Source: JAYENY01 sp964646075
GTDB lineage: Bacteria; Patescibacteriota; Minisyncoccia; Minisyncoccales; PEYH01
Assembly (NCBI GenBank): GCA_964646075.1
Contig: CAZYBZ010000006.1
Span: 1 to 22,821 of the forward strand
Reading direction: 5' to 3'
DNA: 22,821 bases
In this document: positions 6,065-14,089 of the stretch, in pieces
Layout of the letters: every line of letters begins with the position of its first letter
Numbering within the stretch: position 1 is the first letter of the stretch
Made by a program: the position numbers and the translations under genes
Notes under the pieces: generated by a model
Told to the model about the DNA's origin: nothing
What the model saw: only the letters and a program-made list of their open reading frames with translations
The model's database searches: none

Positions 6065-7648
6065 TTAATGAGTTTTGTTTTTAGCCTGTTCTAGGCGCTT
6101 TAGAGTTTTTTCTTTTCCTAGAATTTCAGCAATTTCAAAGGGTGGAGCTGATGCTTTTTTACCACTTAAAGCTGCTCTTAAAGGCCATAAGAGATGTCCC
6201 CTACTCTCTGTAAAGCCTAAAATAGTCGCTTCCTGAAGTAAAACCTCTTCTATCTGTGTTTTCTTCCAGCTATCATCTTTAATGTTCATTAGAGCTATTT
6301 TTAGGGCTTCCAGGACTTTCTGAAGAGTTTTTTTATCCATATCCTTCCATAAAAGTAGGCTCGTTGGATAATCTAACTCATCTTTAAAGAAAAAATCAAT
6401 TAATTCAGAGACCTCAGAAAGGTTTTTGATACGCTCCTGATAAAGCCCTATGATTTGCTCTAAAGTTGTTAAGCTGATTTTTTCTTTTGTTTCAGTCACC
6501 AAAAAGGCTTGATTGAGTTTTACTGGACCAATACCAGCTAGATATTGTCCAGTTTCAAAGATTGGTTGAAGTAATTTATCTTTTATTAAATAAGGCAGGC
6601 AGAGTTCGGTAATTTTAATCTTTGACTTATTGCGTAGATAAAAACCATTAAGCCAATCTAGTTTACGCAAATTAAACATTGCTGACGATTTCTGGCAACG
6701 CTCAAGAGAAAATTCTTTTATTAGAATATTGATTGGATAAATCTCTTTCTCCCCCCCTGGATTCCAACCTAAAAAAGCCATAAAATTAATCATTGTTTCG
6801 GGTAGATAGCCTTCTTCCATATATTCTCTTACGGCTACTGCTCCATGCCTCTTACTCAATTTACTTCTGTCTTCTCCTGTAATTAAAGAAAAATGGCCAT
6901 ATTCTGGATGAGGCAAACCCATCGCTTCCTGTAAGAGAAGTTGTTTAGGAGTATTAGATATGTGGTCTTCTCCTCTTAAAATGTGACTAATTTTCATTTC
7001 ATAATCATCAATAACAACAGCTAAATTATATAAAGGCAAAGATTCACTTTTAGCAATAGCAATGTCTCCAAGAAGCGAGCTGTCAATTTCTATTTTTCCT
7101 TTAATTAAATCCTTAAAATTCACCTTGATTTCAGGTGTTTTAAATCTAATGATAGAAGGTCTTTTTTCTTTCAGATACTTTAGAACAGTTGTTTCTGTCA
7201 AGTTGCGACATTTGCCAGTATATCGCGGTGGTTCCCCAATGCTCATTTGATGCTGTTTTTGTGCCTCCAATTCTTCTTTTGAGCAAAAACAATGATAAGC
7301 TCTCTGCTCTACCAGAAGTCTTCTAATATATTTTCTATAAATATTCCCTCTTTCACTTTGTCTGTATGGACCGTATTCGCCGATGGTTTTCTCTGGTTCT
7401 TTGGGATTGACTCCTTCATCCCAAATAATTTTTAGCCATTTGAGTGATTCAATAATATCGTTCTCAAATTCTTTTTTTGATCGTTCAATATCAGTGTCTT
7501 CAATTCGTAGAACAAAAACGCCATTATGTTTTTTAGCAAAAAGATAATTGAAAAGGGCAGTTCGAGCAATTCCAATGTGCAAAAAACCGGTTGGCGAGGG
7601 GGCAATTCTTACTCTGGGATTTTCTATTTTCTTTATTGATGCTTCCAT
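6065..7648 (-). CDS. gltX: Glutamyl-tRNA synthetase
   Basis: Class I GluRS that charges tRNA-Glu and, in lineages without GlnRS, often tRNA-Gln as well. The HIGH-type signature is PSPTGFLHIGIART (17-30). The second signature is SKLSKRHG (262-269), the KLSKR form normal for GluRS. A zinc-knuckle pattern C120-x-C122 ... Y143-x3-C147 matches bacterial GluRS. LRGEDHISNTPKQ (224-236) is the tRNA-acceptor region. At 527 aa it is somewhat longer than the roughly 470-490 aa usual in bacteria. The C-terminal anticodon-binding part is present (GKKASAPPFEIAEILG near the end). It starts a new transcript after murG, with a near-consensus promoter placed so close that the mRNA would be nearly leaderless. 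A small secreted protein gene follows. Confidence 0.97.
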   Translation of the reverse strand: MEASIKKIENPRVRIAPSPTGFLHIGIARTALFNYLFAKKHNGVFVLRIEDTDIERSKKEFENDIIESLKWLKIIWDEGVNPKEPEKTIGEYGPYRQSERGNIYRKYIRRLLVEQRAYHCFCSKEELEAQKQHQMSIGEPPRYTGKCRNLTETTVLKYLKEKRPSIIRFKTPEIKVNFKDLIKGKIEIDSSLLGDIAIAKSESLPLYNLAVVIDDYEMKISHILRGEDHISNTPKQLLLQEAMGLPHPEYGHFSLITGEDRSKLSKRHGAVAVREYMEEGYLPETMINFMAFLGWNPGGEKEIYPINILIKEFSLERCQKSSAMFNLRKLDWLNGFYLRNKSKIKITELCLPYLIKDKLLQPIFETGQYLAGIGPVKLNQAFLVTETKEKISLTTLEQIIGLYQERIKNLSEVSELIDFFFKDELDYPTSLLLWKDMDKKTLQKVLEALKIALMNIKDDSWKKTQIEEVLLQEATILGFTESRGHLLWPLRAALSGKKASAPPFEIAEILGKEKTLKRLEQAKNKTH

Positions 7649-7655
7649 TAATTTA

Positions 7656-7684
7656 ATTCTACTCTTTTTTCTTTATTTTTTCAA
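7656..7684 (-). promoter_or_regulatory. Near-consensus promoter of gltX, apparently leaderless
   Basis: Read on the minus strand, TTGAAA (7684-7679) and TAGAAT (7661-7656) are each one base from consensus, with a 17-bp spacer. Only seven bases separate the -10 box from the gltX ATG at 7648, so the expected start of transcription falls at or next to the A of the start codon. Confidence 0.6.
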
Positions 7685-7721
7685 TATTTTCCTAAAGTTA
7701 TTTTGTTAAATCTAATTTTTA

Positions 7722-7760
7722 GAAAAATAAAAACACCCCATAACCTGTATTTAAAAGGTG
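7722..7760 (-). terminator. Candidate intrinsic terminator downstream of murG
   Basis: On the minus strand CACCTT (7760-7755) pairs with GGGGTG (7739-7734), a 6-bp stem including two G-U pairs. TTTTTATTTTTC follows. It lies between murG and the gltX promoter. The 15-nt loop and short stem make it moderate only. The 182-bp gap 7649-7830 otherwise holds the gltX promoter and a doubtful 26-codon frame. Confidence 0.42.
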
Positions 7761-7830
7761 AACACAAGATATGCCCTCTTTTTGAGCACGAGTCAACATA
7801 ACCGCCTTTAATTTCTACTATAATAAAAAA

Positions 7831-8979
7831 TTAAGGCTTACTGGGATTTAAATATTCTGCTAGGTAAATGGCGATGGTTTTGGCAGCGTCGGGCTCAGAA
7901 AAAGCAAGAGCATCTCTCCCCATTTCATCTAGTTTTCCAGAGACAGAGAAGATAGACATTAATTTTGAAAAAAGCAAAGCAGAGCTGGGTTTTTTTGATT
8001 CTATCAGGAGAACTGTTGCGCCACTTTTTAAATAAATTTTAGCATTTTTCATTTGATGATTTTGAGAAGCTTCTGGTAGGGGTAATAAAATACTTGGCTT
8101 GCCGACTGCGGCAATTTCAGAAATAGCTCCAGAGCCGGCTCGGGAAATGATTAGATGAGAGGCAGAGAAAGCATGCTTTAAAGCCTTCTCGTCTAAAAAA
8201 CTAACTGTATGATAATATTTAAAAAGATCGTCTTTTTTAGCTATTACTTTAGCTGTAAACCATATCTCTTTAATCATTTTTTCCCCGCATTGATGAATAA
8301 TTTCAAAATTTTTAAGAAGCTGAGGAAGCATATTTAATATAAGATTATTGATTCTTTCAGCCCCTTGTGATCCGCCTAATATTAAAATTGTTGGCTTGTC
8401 GTCTATAAGTTTAAAAATCTCTCTTGCTGATGCTCGATCTCCGTTAAGAATCTCTTTTCTTACAGGGTTGCCAGTATAAAAAATTTTAGAGACAGGCAGG
8501 TTGTCTGTTTCCATTTCTTTAAAAGAAGTAAAAATTTTTACTGCTGATTTAGCAAAAATTTTAGTCACTTGACCAGGAACGGCGTCTGATTCGTGCAAAA
8601 AGATCGGTATTTTAAGGCATCGACTAGCCCAAATTACCGGCAATGCTCCATATCCGCCTTTGCCGAAGACAATATTTGGACGAATAATTCGAAGGTAGCG
8701 AAAAGACTGAATAATGCCAATAGGTATCTTGAATAAAATATCAACAATATTTTGAAGCAGGTCTTTGGCGGTGAAGTATCTTCTAACTTTCCCGGCTAAA
8801 ATTGTTTTAATCAAAACTCCTTCATTTTTCAATAAATCAATTCCAACTTCAGTTTTTGGACCGATAAAATAGAACTCTGGAGAAACTTCTTTTGGCGTAA
8901 AGTTTTTTAATTCTCTAATTATGGCTATAATTGGGAAAAGATGCCCTCCTGTGCCACCACCGGTAAAAAGTATTTTCAT
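7831..8979 (-). CDS. murG: UDP-GlcNAc:undecaprenyl-PP-MurNAc-pentapeptide GlcNAc transferase MurG
   Basis: GT28 glycosyltransferase that converts lipid I to lipid II on the inner face of the cytoplasmic membrane. Clear motifs: GGGTGGH at 7-13, the G-loop region FGKGGYGALP, HESDAVPG, GGSQGAERIN opening the C-terminal Rossmann domain, HQCGEK, and the nucleotide-sugar site SRAGSGAISEIAAVGKP followed by LPLPEASQNHQ. At 382 aa it is complete and close to family length. It follows ftsW by 35 bp and is the last gene of the cell-wall series; a terminator candidate and a fresh promoter follow. The order mraY-ftsW-murG retains the classical dcw order with murD and murC absent. Confidence 0.97.
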   Translation of the reverse strand: MKILFTGGGTGGHLFPIIAIIRELKNFTPKEVSPEFYFIGPKTEVGIDLLKNEGVLIKTILAGKVRRYFTAKDLLQNIVDILFKIPIGIIQSFRYLRIIRPNIVFGKGGYGALPVIWASRCLKIPIFLHESDAVPGQVTKIFAKSAVKIFTSFKEMETDNLPVSKIFYTGNPVRKEILNGDRASAREIFKLIDDKPTILILGGSQGAERINNLILNMLPQLLKNFEIIHQCGEKMIKEIWFTAKVIAKKDDLFKYYHTVSFLDEKALKHAFSASHLIISRAGSGAISEIAAVGKPSILLPLPEASQNHQMKNAKIYLKSGATVLLIESKKPSSALLFSKLMSIFSVSGKLDEMGRDALAFSEPDAAKTIAIYLAEYLNPSKP

Positions 8980-9006
8980 AGGATTAAAAATATTTAATTA
9001 ATAGTA

Positions 9007-9026
9007 ATTAACAATTAATTGTTAAT
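9007..9026. repeat. Perfect 20-bp AT palindrome at the ftsW 3' end
   Basis: ATTAACAATTAATTGTTAAT is its own reverse complement. It overlaps the ftsW stop and supplies its last codons (the IINN tail), so the element seems to have been added at, or tolerated in, the gene end. A related AT-rich stretch is found near 4561-4580. Confidence 0.6.
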
Positions 9027-10145
9027 AATTGATGATTGACATCGTTTTTTCCTATGTTTTGAAACATTTAAGAGTATTCCGACGCCGACTAATTCCACTA
9101 ATAAATGGGAACTTCCATAACTTATGAAGGGTAAAGGAATTCCAGTCAAAGGCAGTATACCTATTATAGCACCAATATTAATAAATGCCTGAATAATAAT
9201 CCAAGAAGTTATGCCAGTCGCTAATAATTTTAGAAATAAATCAGAAGAATTTTTCGCCACTTTAAATCCTTGCCAAGCAAAAATTAAAAATAACAGAACA
9301 AGGATTAGGGCGCCAATAAACCCTGTTTCTTCAGCGAAAACAGCAAAAATTGTATCTGTCATTGGTTGGGGTAAGAATCCAAATTTTTGAATACTTAATC
9401 CTAATCCTTGACCAAACATTCCTCCTGAGCCAATAGCAATGAGCGATTGTTTTATTTGAAAACCGCTTCCTAGTATTTCGGTCCCTGGCCTAATAAGAGT
9501 TAATAGTCGCTCTAATCTGTAAGGGGCTGTTTTTATTAAAAAAGCCAAAGCTCCAATCCCTCCAAAGATTAATATTCCTGTCTGATATAAAGGCGTGCCA
9601 GAGACAAAATATATTATGCAAGCAACAGCAATTATAACTACCAAAGTACTTATGTCCGGTTGAGCGATCAGAAGCGCAGAGATAATAATTATCATTATCA
9701 GGAAAAGTAAAAAAAGACGAAGGGGCTTGTTGGGTTCTTTTTTTTGCTTATGTTTTGCCAACCAAGCGGATAGGTAGACAATAAAAATTAGCTTTAGAAA
9801 TTCACTCGGCTGGAAAGTAATCGGACCAAGGGAAAGCCAGCGCCTAGCTCCACCTCGGAAAACACCTATTTCAGGAATTAAAACTAACGCCAAGAGAACC
9901 AGAACTGCGAAAAACAATGGAAAAGAAATTTTCTTTAAAAATTGAAGATTAATTTTATATGCCAAAAATCCTAAAATTATTCCTGGTATAAAGCCCAAAG
10001 TTACTTGACGGAGTAAATAATGAAAAGGATGTCCAAAGTTCCTTTGAGAGAGAGTCATCGAAACGCCAGCCAAAACAACAAATCCTAAAATTACTAAGAG
10101 AATAATTGTTCCAAACAAAATAGAATCAAATCTCTTTTTTAACAT
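9015..10145 (-). CDS. ftsW: SEDS-family peptidoglycan polymerase FtsW
   Basis: Polytopic SEDS glycosyltransferase that polymerises lipid II at the division septum together with a class B PBP. About ten hydrophobic segments are visible. Family motifs are present: GARRWLSLGPITFQPSEFLKL (around 99-119), QPD at 162-164, the catalytic-Asp block TDTIFAVFAEETG with D264, and the C-terminal GIPLPFISYGSS. The usual LPEAHTD reads LPQPMTD here, while the Asp is kept. At 376 aa it is a typical length. FtsW rather than RodA is chosen from its place between mraY and murG; the sequence alone separates the two less securely. It begins 15 bp after mraY and ends in an AT palindrome that encodes its tail. Confidence 0.93.
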   Translation of the reverse strand: MLKKRFDSILFGTIILLVILGFVVLAGVSMTLSQRNFGHPFHYLLRQVTLGFIPGIILGFLAYKINLQFLKKISFPLFFAVLVLLALVLIPEIGVFRGGARRWLSLGPITFQPSEFLKLIFIVYLSAWLAKHKQKKEPNKPLRLFLLFLIMIIIISALLIAQPDISTLVVIIAVACIIYFVSGTPLYQTGILIFGGIGALAFLIKTAPYRLERLLTLIRPGTEILGSGFQIKQSLIAIGSGGMFGQGLGLSIQKFGFLPQPMTDTIFAVFAEETGFIGALILVLLFLIFAWQGFKVAKNSSDLFLKLLATGITSWIIIQAFINIGAIIGILPLTGIPLPFISYGSSHLLVELVGVGILLNVSKHRKKRCQSSIINN

Positions 10146-10160
10146 ATTGATGCTTTTTTT

Positions 10161-11252
10161 TTAACTTATGAAGCGGATAGCAACACCAATGACCGCCGCT
10201 ATTAATCCGATGACCCAAAAACGCATTGTTACTTTATAGTGAGGCCAACCCTTAGCTTCAAAATGATAATGAATTGGCGCAGCAAGAAAAATTTTTCGTT
10301 TTAAAACTTTTTTTGAAAATTGTTGTAAGATTACCGAACCAACTTCAGCCACTAAAACAATTCCAATAATTGGTAAGACAAAAACCGAGTCGGTTAGGAA
10401 AGCAACGACTGTTAAAGCTGCGCAAAGCCCCATTGTGGCAGATTCCCCCATATAAAAACGCGCTGGCGGAATATTAAACCATAAGAAAGCTAAAGTTGCG
10501 CCAGCAACGACTGCGCAGAAAGCGGCGATATCAATTTGTCCCCTAAAAAAAGCAATAATGGCATAAGCTCCGAAAATAGTTGAAAAAGTACCACCAGCCA
10601 AACCATCTAAGCCATCAACTACCCCACTTGCATAAATAGCAAGCATTACAAAAATAAAAAGAGGAATATACCAGACGCCAATCACTAAGTCTCCAATTCC
10701 TGGGATATACAAAGTTGTCCACCCTAACTTTGAATAAAACCACCAGCCACCGATTAGTCCTATTAAAAAAACAGAAATTAAGCGATACTTTAAACTTAAT
10801 CCCCCGCCAACATAACGGCCTTTACTTTTTACTTGGAAGATATCATCAAGTAGCCCGATTATTGAGGCAACCACCATAGCAAATAAAGGGAGCCAAGTTT
10901 GAGAACGGCTTAAAAAGTTTAATTTTTGAATAATCGTACCGTTAACGTCAGCGAGCAAGAAGAAAAAAAACGCTAAAAAGGGAGGAATAATCCAAATTAA
11001 AACTCCACCAAATCGTGGAATTTTGATTTCTTCTTTTCCATGAAATTTTTTAAAAATCGGCAATTCTTTTCCGTCAATCGATTTTTGCCTTGCTGTTTTC
11101 TTCCAAAGTTTATGCTTGTATAAAAAGTGAGTTAGGAGTGGAGTTGCGAGAATTGCCAAAATAAACGAAATAGCGCCTAATACAAGAACTTTAAAAACGC
11201 TAAAAGTTAATTCGGTGTTTTGAAAAGCTTGAATAATGCTGTTTTCTACCAT
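10161..11252 (-). CDS. mraY: Phospho-MurNAc-pentapeptide transferase MraY (divergent)
   Basis: Integral membrane enzyme that transfers phospho-MurNAc-pentapeptide from UDP to undecaprenyl phosphate, forming lipid I. About ten membrane segments. With the ATG at 11252 the protein is 363 aa. Conserved parts: PRFGGV, LLDDIFQ (D136/D137), VVDGLDGLAGG (D213, D216), FYMGESATMG and PIHYHFEAKGW. Compared with the usual MraY signatures, the Asn before the DGLDG Asp is Gly, the Asp of FMGD is Glu270, and HHH is His-Tyr-His (328-330). An in-frame TTG at 11273 could add seven residues, but the ATG gives a modest 7-bp overlap with the carboxypeptidase stop and is preferred. The position before ftsW and murG supports MraY over other members of the polyprenyl-phosphate transferase family. 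Confidence 0.9.
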   Translation of the reverse strand: MVENSIIQAFQNTELTFSVFKVLVLGAISFILAILATPLLTHFLYKHKLWKKTARQKSIDGKELPIFKKFHGKEEIKIPRFGGVLIWIIPPFLAFFFFLLADVNGTIIQKLNFLSRSQTWLPLFAMVVASIIGLLDDIFQVKSKGRYVGGGLSLKYRLISVFLIGLIGGWWFYSKLGWTTLYIPGIGDLVIGVWYIPLFIFVMLAIYASGVVDGLDGLAGGTFSTIFGAYAIIAFFRGQIDIAAFCAVVAGATLAFLWFNIPPARFYMGESATMGLCAALTVVAFLTDSVFVLPIIGIVLVAEVGSVILQQFSKKVLKRKIFLAAPIHYHFEAKGWPHYKVTMRFWVIGLIAAVIGVAIRFIS

Positions 11253-12265
11253 ACAAAAGCATTTTTGGTCCAATTAATTATTCTCCTCATCTCTTCTGAG
11301 CGATCATTCGAGCCTAAAATAATAAATATGATATAACCGTCGCCTCTTGGCCTAGGTAAAATTTTGATTAAACACTCTCCTGCCAAAGGAGTTTGTCCTG
11401 TCTTGGCACCAATTGTTTCAGGAAACTCATCAAGCAATGTATTAGTATTCAGCATGCTATGATGAAAAGTACCATTAGCGCGCAGCATTTTATGTTCTTG
11501 CATTCTACTTATCTCAAGAAGCTTATAAATCCTTGGATTATTTTTAGATTCTTCTAAAATATATTGAACAAAAAGAGCTAACTCATAAACAGTAGAATGA
11601 TTATGATTTTTAATATAAGGGCCAGGATCTAAGCCAATCGTATCAAAAAAATAAGTTTTCAGTAAACCTCTCTCTCTCATTTCTGTATTCATTGAGGCAA
11701 TAAATTTCTCTTCACCCATAATCTCAGCTATTGCTTTGGTTGAGTCATTTCCTGACTGAATAAGCATTGAGTGGAGTAATTCTTTGACTGTAAAGACTTC
11801 TCCAACCTTGAACTGCTCTCTGTCCCCTATCGCGGCGATTATTTCTCTAGTAATAGGAATCTCTTGATTCATCTCGTAATTTTTAAGGGCAATGTAAGCG
11901 GTAAAAATTTTGCTTAAACTAGCAATCGGCAGTATCTCTGAGTGATTTTTTTCAAAAATAACCCGACTTTCTTTCTCTTTTGTCCTTGTTGTGAAGACAA
12001 TCATCGCTTCAGCCTCAAAATTTCCTGGTCCACTAACCTTCCAGTTACGAAAAGGTTTTAGATGCGAGTAATCAATGATTAGATTACCTATAGCAGCCAT
12101 ATAAATCTCTCTTGTCATTTCCCAATAAATATGGTTATTTGCTATTTTAATAAAATTAATTACTCCTAAAATAACAAAAATAAAAATAAAAAGAGCCAAG
12201 ACATACTTGTTCTCTGTAAAACTAAAATAAGACTTATTTTTGAGTTTCCGACGCTTTTTTTTCAT
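11246..12265 (-). CDS. D-alanyl-D-alanine carboxypeptidase (PBP5-like, S11)
   Basis: Serine peptidase that removes the terminal D-Ala from peptidoglycan stem peptides. All three penicillin-binding motifs are in order: SLSK with nucleophile S116 and K119, SGN at 171-173, and KTG at 288-290 in GAKTGQTPLAG. A lysine-rich start (MKKKRRKLKNK) and one hydrophobic helix at about 20-38 indicate an N-terminal anchor with the catalytic domain outside. There is no room after residue 339 for the C-terminal domain and amphipathic anchor of classical PBP5, so anchoring is N-terminal instead. It starts 14 bp after aspS and its 3' end overlaps mraY, so translation may be coupled. Endopeptidase activity cannot be excluded by sequence. 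Confidence 0.93.
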   Translation of the reverse strand: MKKKRRKLKNKSYFSFTENKYVLALFIFIFVILGVINFIKIANNHIYWEMTREIYMAAIGNLIIDYSHLKPFRNWKVSGPGNFEAEAMIVFTTRTKEKESRVIFEKNHSEILPIASLSKIFTAYIALKNYEMNQEIPITREIIAAIGDREQFKVGEVFTVKELLHSMLIQSGNDSTKAIAEIMGEEKFIASMNTEMRERGLLKTYFFDTIGLDPGPYIKNHNHSTVYELALFVQYILEESKNNPRIYKLLEISRMQEHKMLRANGTFHHSMLNTNTLLDEFPETIGAKTGQTPLAGECLIKILPRPRGDGYIIFIILGSNDRSEEMRRIINWTKNAFVW

Positions 12266-12279
12266 TTTTCTTAGAAATT

Positions 12280-13701
12280 CTATTTTTTAGATATCTTTAA
12301 ATTTAATTCTTCAAGCTGTTTTTCAGAAACATCAGAAGGAGCTTTCATGACAGAAGTTATTCCAGAGGTCGTTGTTGGGAAAGCGACCACTTCTCTTATG
12401 CTTTTTTCATCTAAAATTGCTTGCAATAGCCTATCTAATCCTACAGCGATTCCTCCATGCGGAGGAACACCATATTTAAACGCTTCTAGAATATGACTAA
12501 ATTTTTTTTCTACCACTGTTGCAGAATTGCCTAAAATTTCAAAAGTTTTTTTCAAAATTTCTGGCTGATGATTTCTAATAGAACCCCCCATCACCTCAAC
12601 TCCATTAAGAACTAAATCGTATTGTTTTGCCTTAAGAGACAAGAGCATTGTTTTGCCTTTTTTTGTCTTTGATTCTTCTAAGGTTATCCTTTCAAATTCT
12701 TCGAAATCTTTATTTTTTAAAGCGGTAAAAGGGTGATGAACAGCGTCAATTGAGCCGTCTTTTAGAATTTCAAACATTGGAAAATCGACAATCCAACAAA
12801 AACTTAAAAGACCTTTTTCTTTGTTCTTTCGTAAATCGGGTCGGTCGGTTTTGTATTTTTTCATCGTCTCTTCGTAAGGTAAGCGAGGGAATGGTTTGGT
12901 CTGAATTTTTTTATCAAATACTTTTTCCACTAATTCAATTATCATCTTCTCTATTAAATTAAGAATGTCTTCTTGATTGACGAAACTCATCTCTATATCA
13001 AGTTGAGTGTGCTCAAATAAGCGGTCTGCCCGTAAATCTTCGTCTCTGAAGACATGGGGAAATTGAAAATATTTTTCAAAACCAGCAATCATTAAGAGTT
13101 GTTTATACTGCTGGGGACTTTGAGGCAAAGCATAGAATTTACCTTTTTGTAAACGAGAAGGAACTAAAAAATCTCGAGCCCCCTCAGGCGTAGATTTTGT
13201 TAAAATAGGAGTTTCAATTTCTATGAACTCTTTCTCAATCAAAAAATTTCTAATAAAATTTACAGTTTTTTGGCGGATAATTAGATTATTCTTTAAGCGT
13301 TTTCTCCGTAAATCTAAATATCGGTATTGCAACCGTTTTTCTTCCTTAATCTGGTAGCCATCATTATTGATTGGAAAAGGGAGGGTCTCTGCTTTTGATA
13401 ATACCTCTATTTTTTCAGCAAACAATTCAATGTCCCCAGTCAACAAATCATTATTAAGCGTGCCAGATGGTCTTTTGTTTATAATACCAATAATCTCTAC
13501 GACCCATTCTGGTCTTAATTCTTTTGCTTTTTTTAATAAATCAGGGGAAAGAATTATTTGCAGAATTCCAGTCCTATCTCTTAAGTCAATAAAAACCAAT
13601 TTACCGTGCGAACGATAGCTATCCACCCAACCAGCGACTTTTATCGTTTCTCCTAACTTTCCTATGCTTTCTTTTATTAAAATTCTTTTTACGGACGTCA
13701 T
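12280..13701 (-). CDS. aspS: Aspartyl-tRNA synthetase, bacterial type without GAD domain
   Basis: Class II synthetase for tRNA-Asp. The N-terminal OB fold runs from GWVDSYRSHGKLVFIDLRDR (24-43) to about 105. The class II core has motif 2 in FRDEDLRADR (218-227) and motif 3 in GIAVGLDRLLQ (417-427), with the bacterial ending REVVAFPTTTSG. The usual bacterial enzyme has a large GAD insertion between DKPDLR and WVVDFP; here DRPDLR (286-291) and WIVDFP (303-308) are only about 11 residues apart, so the whole insertion is missing, giving 473 aa rather than about 590. Motif 2 continues LFEHTQLD where QPEFTQID is usual. H32 and the RPSG around G80 resemble the two residues reported for non-discriminating enzymes. 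It overlaps the response regulator stop by 4 bp (ATGA). Confidence 0.95.
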   Translation of the reverse strand: MTSVKRILIKESIGKLGETIKVAGWVDSYRSHGKLVFIDLRDRTGILQIILSPDLLKKAKELRPEWVVEIIGIINKRPSGTLNNDLLTGDIELFAEKIEVLSKAETLPFPINNDGYQIKEEKRLQYRYLDLRRKRLKNNLIIRQKTVNFIRNFLIEKEFIEIETPILTKSTPEGARDFLVPSRLQKGKFYALPQSPQQYKQLLMIAGFEKYFQFPHVFRDEDLRADRLFEHTQLDIEMSFVNQEDILNLIEKMIIELVEKVFDKKIQTKPFPRLPYEETMKKYKTDRPDLRKNKEKGLLSFCWIVDFPMFEILKDGSIDAVHHPFTALKNKDFEEFERITLEESKTKKGKTMLLSLKAKQYDLVLNGVEVMGGSIRNHQPEILKKTFEILGNSATVVEKKFSHILEAFKYGVPPHGGIAVGLDRLLQAILDEKSIREVVAFPTTTSGITSVMKAPSDVSEKQLEELNLKISKK

Positions 13702-14057
13702 AAATATTTTTTTATTAATTCTGCTATCTCTGACGGGATATAGTCGGTTTTTAAAAAATAATCCTTGACTTTAAACTGACGGGCCTTTTCTCTATATTCC
13801 TCACCCTCTAGGTTAGACAGGATAATTATTGTCGGTAACTCTACTCCTAATCGGCGCATTCTCTCTAGGTACTCAAAGCCATTTTCTTCTGGCAGCAAAA
13901 GATCTAAGACAATTAAATCAACCTTTTGTTTTTTTAGAATTTTCTCTGCCTCATCAGTGGTTCTTGCCTGAAAAATTTCAAAACCTTGTTGTTCTAACTT
14001 TCTAGCATACATTTCTCGAATAAAATCCTCGTCTTCGACTAAAAGTATTTTTTTCAT
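13698..14057 (-). CDS. Stand-alone response regulator receiver protein
   Basis: A 119-aa protein consisting only of a CheY-like receiver. Acidic pocket E8, D9 and E10 in LLVEDEDF, phospho-acceptor D52 in VLDLLLPEENG, the switch Ser at S81 in IILSN, and the conserved Lys K103 in FLKTD are all present, so it should be phosphorylatable. There is no output domain, so it must signal through protein contacts. No histidine kinase is in the window. Its stop overlaps the aspS start in ATGA, which implies translational coupling, and it is first in a series with aspS, a carboxypeptidase, mraY, ftsW and murG. A promoter candidate lies about 33 bp upstream. Its partner and output are unknown. Confidence 0.94.
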   Translation of the reverse strand: MKKILLVEDEDFIREMYARKLEQQGFEIFQARTTDEAEKILKKQKVDLIVLDLLLPEENGFEYLERMRRLGVELPTIIILSNLEGEEYREKARQFKVKDYFLKTDYIPSEIAELIKKYL

Positions 14058-14089
14058 AATTACAAATTCATTAATAAGTTTTATTTCTT

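Noticed and set aside
7719..7830. tRNA-like sequence in the murG-gltX gap
   Set aside because: No acceptor stem, T-arm consensus or anticodon arm could be folded.
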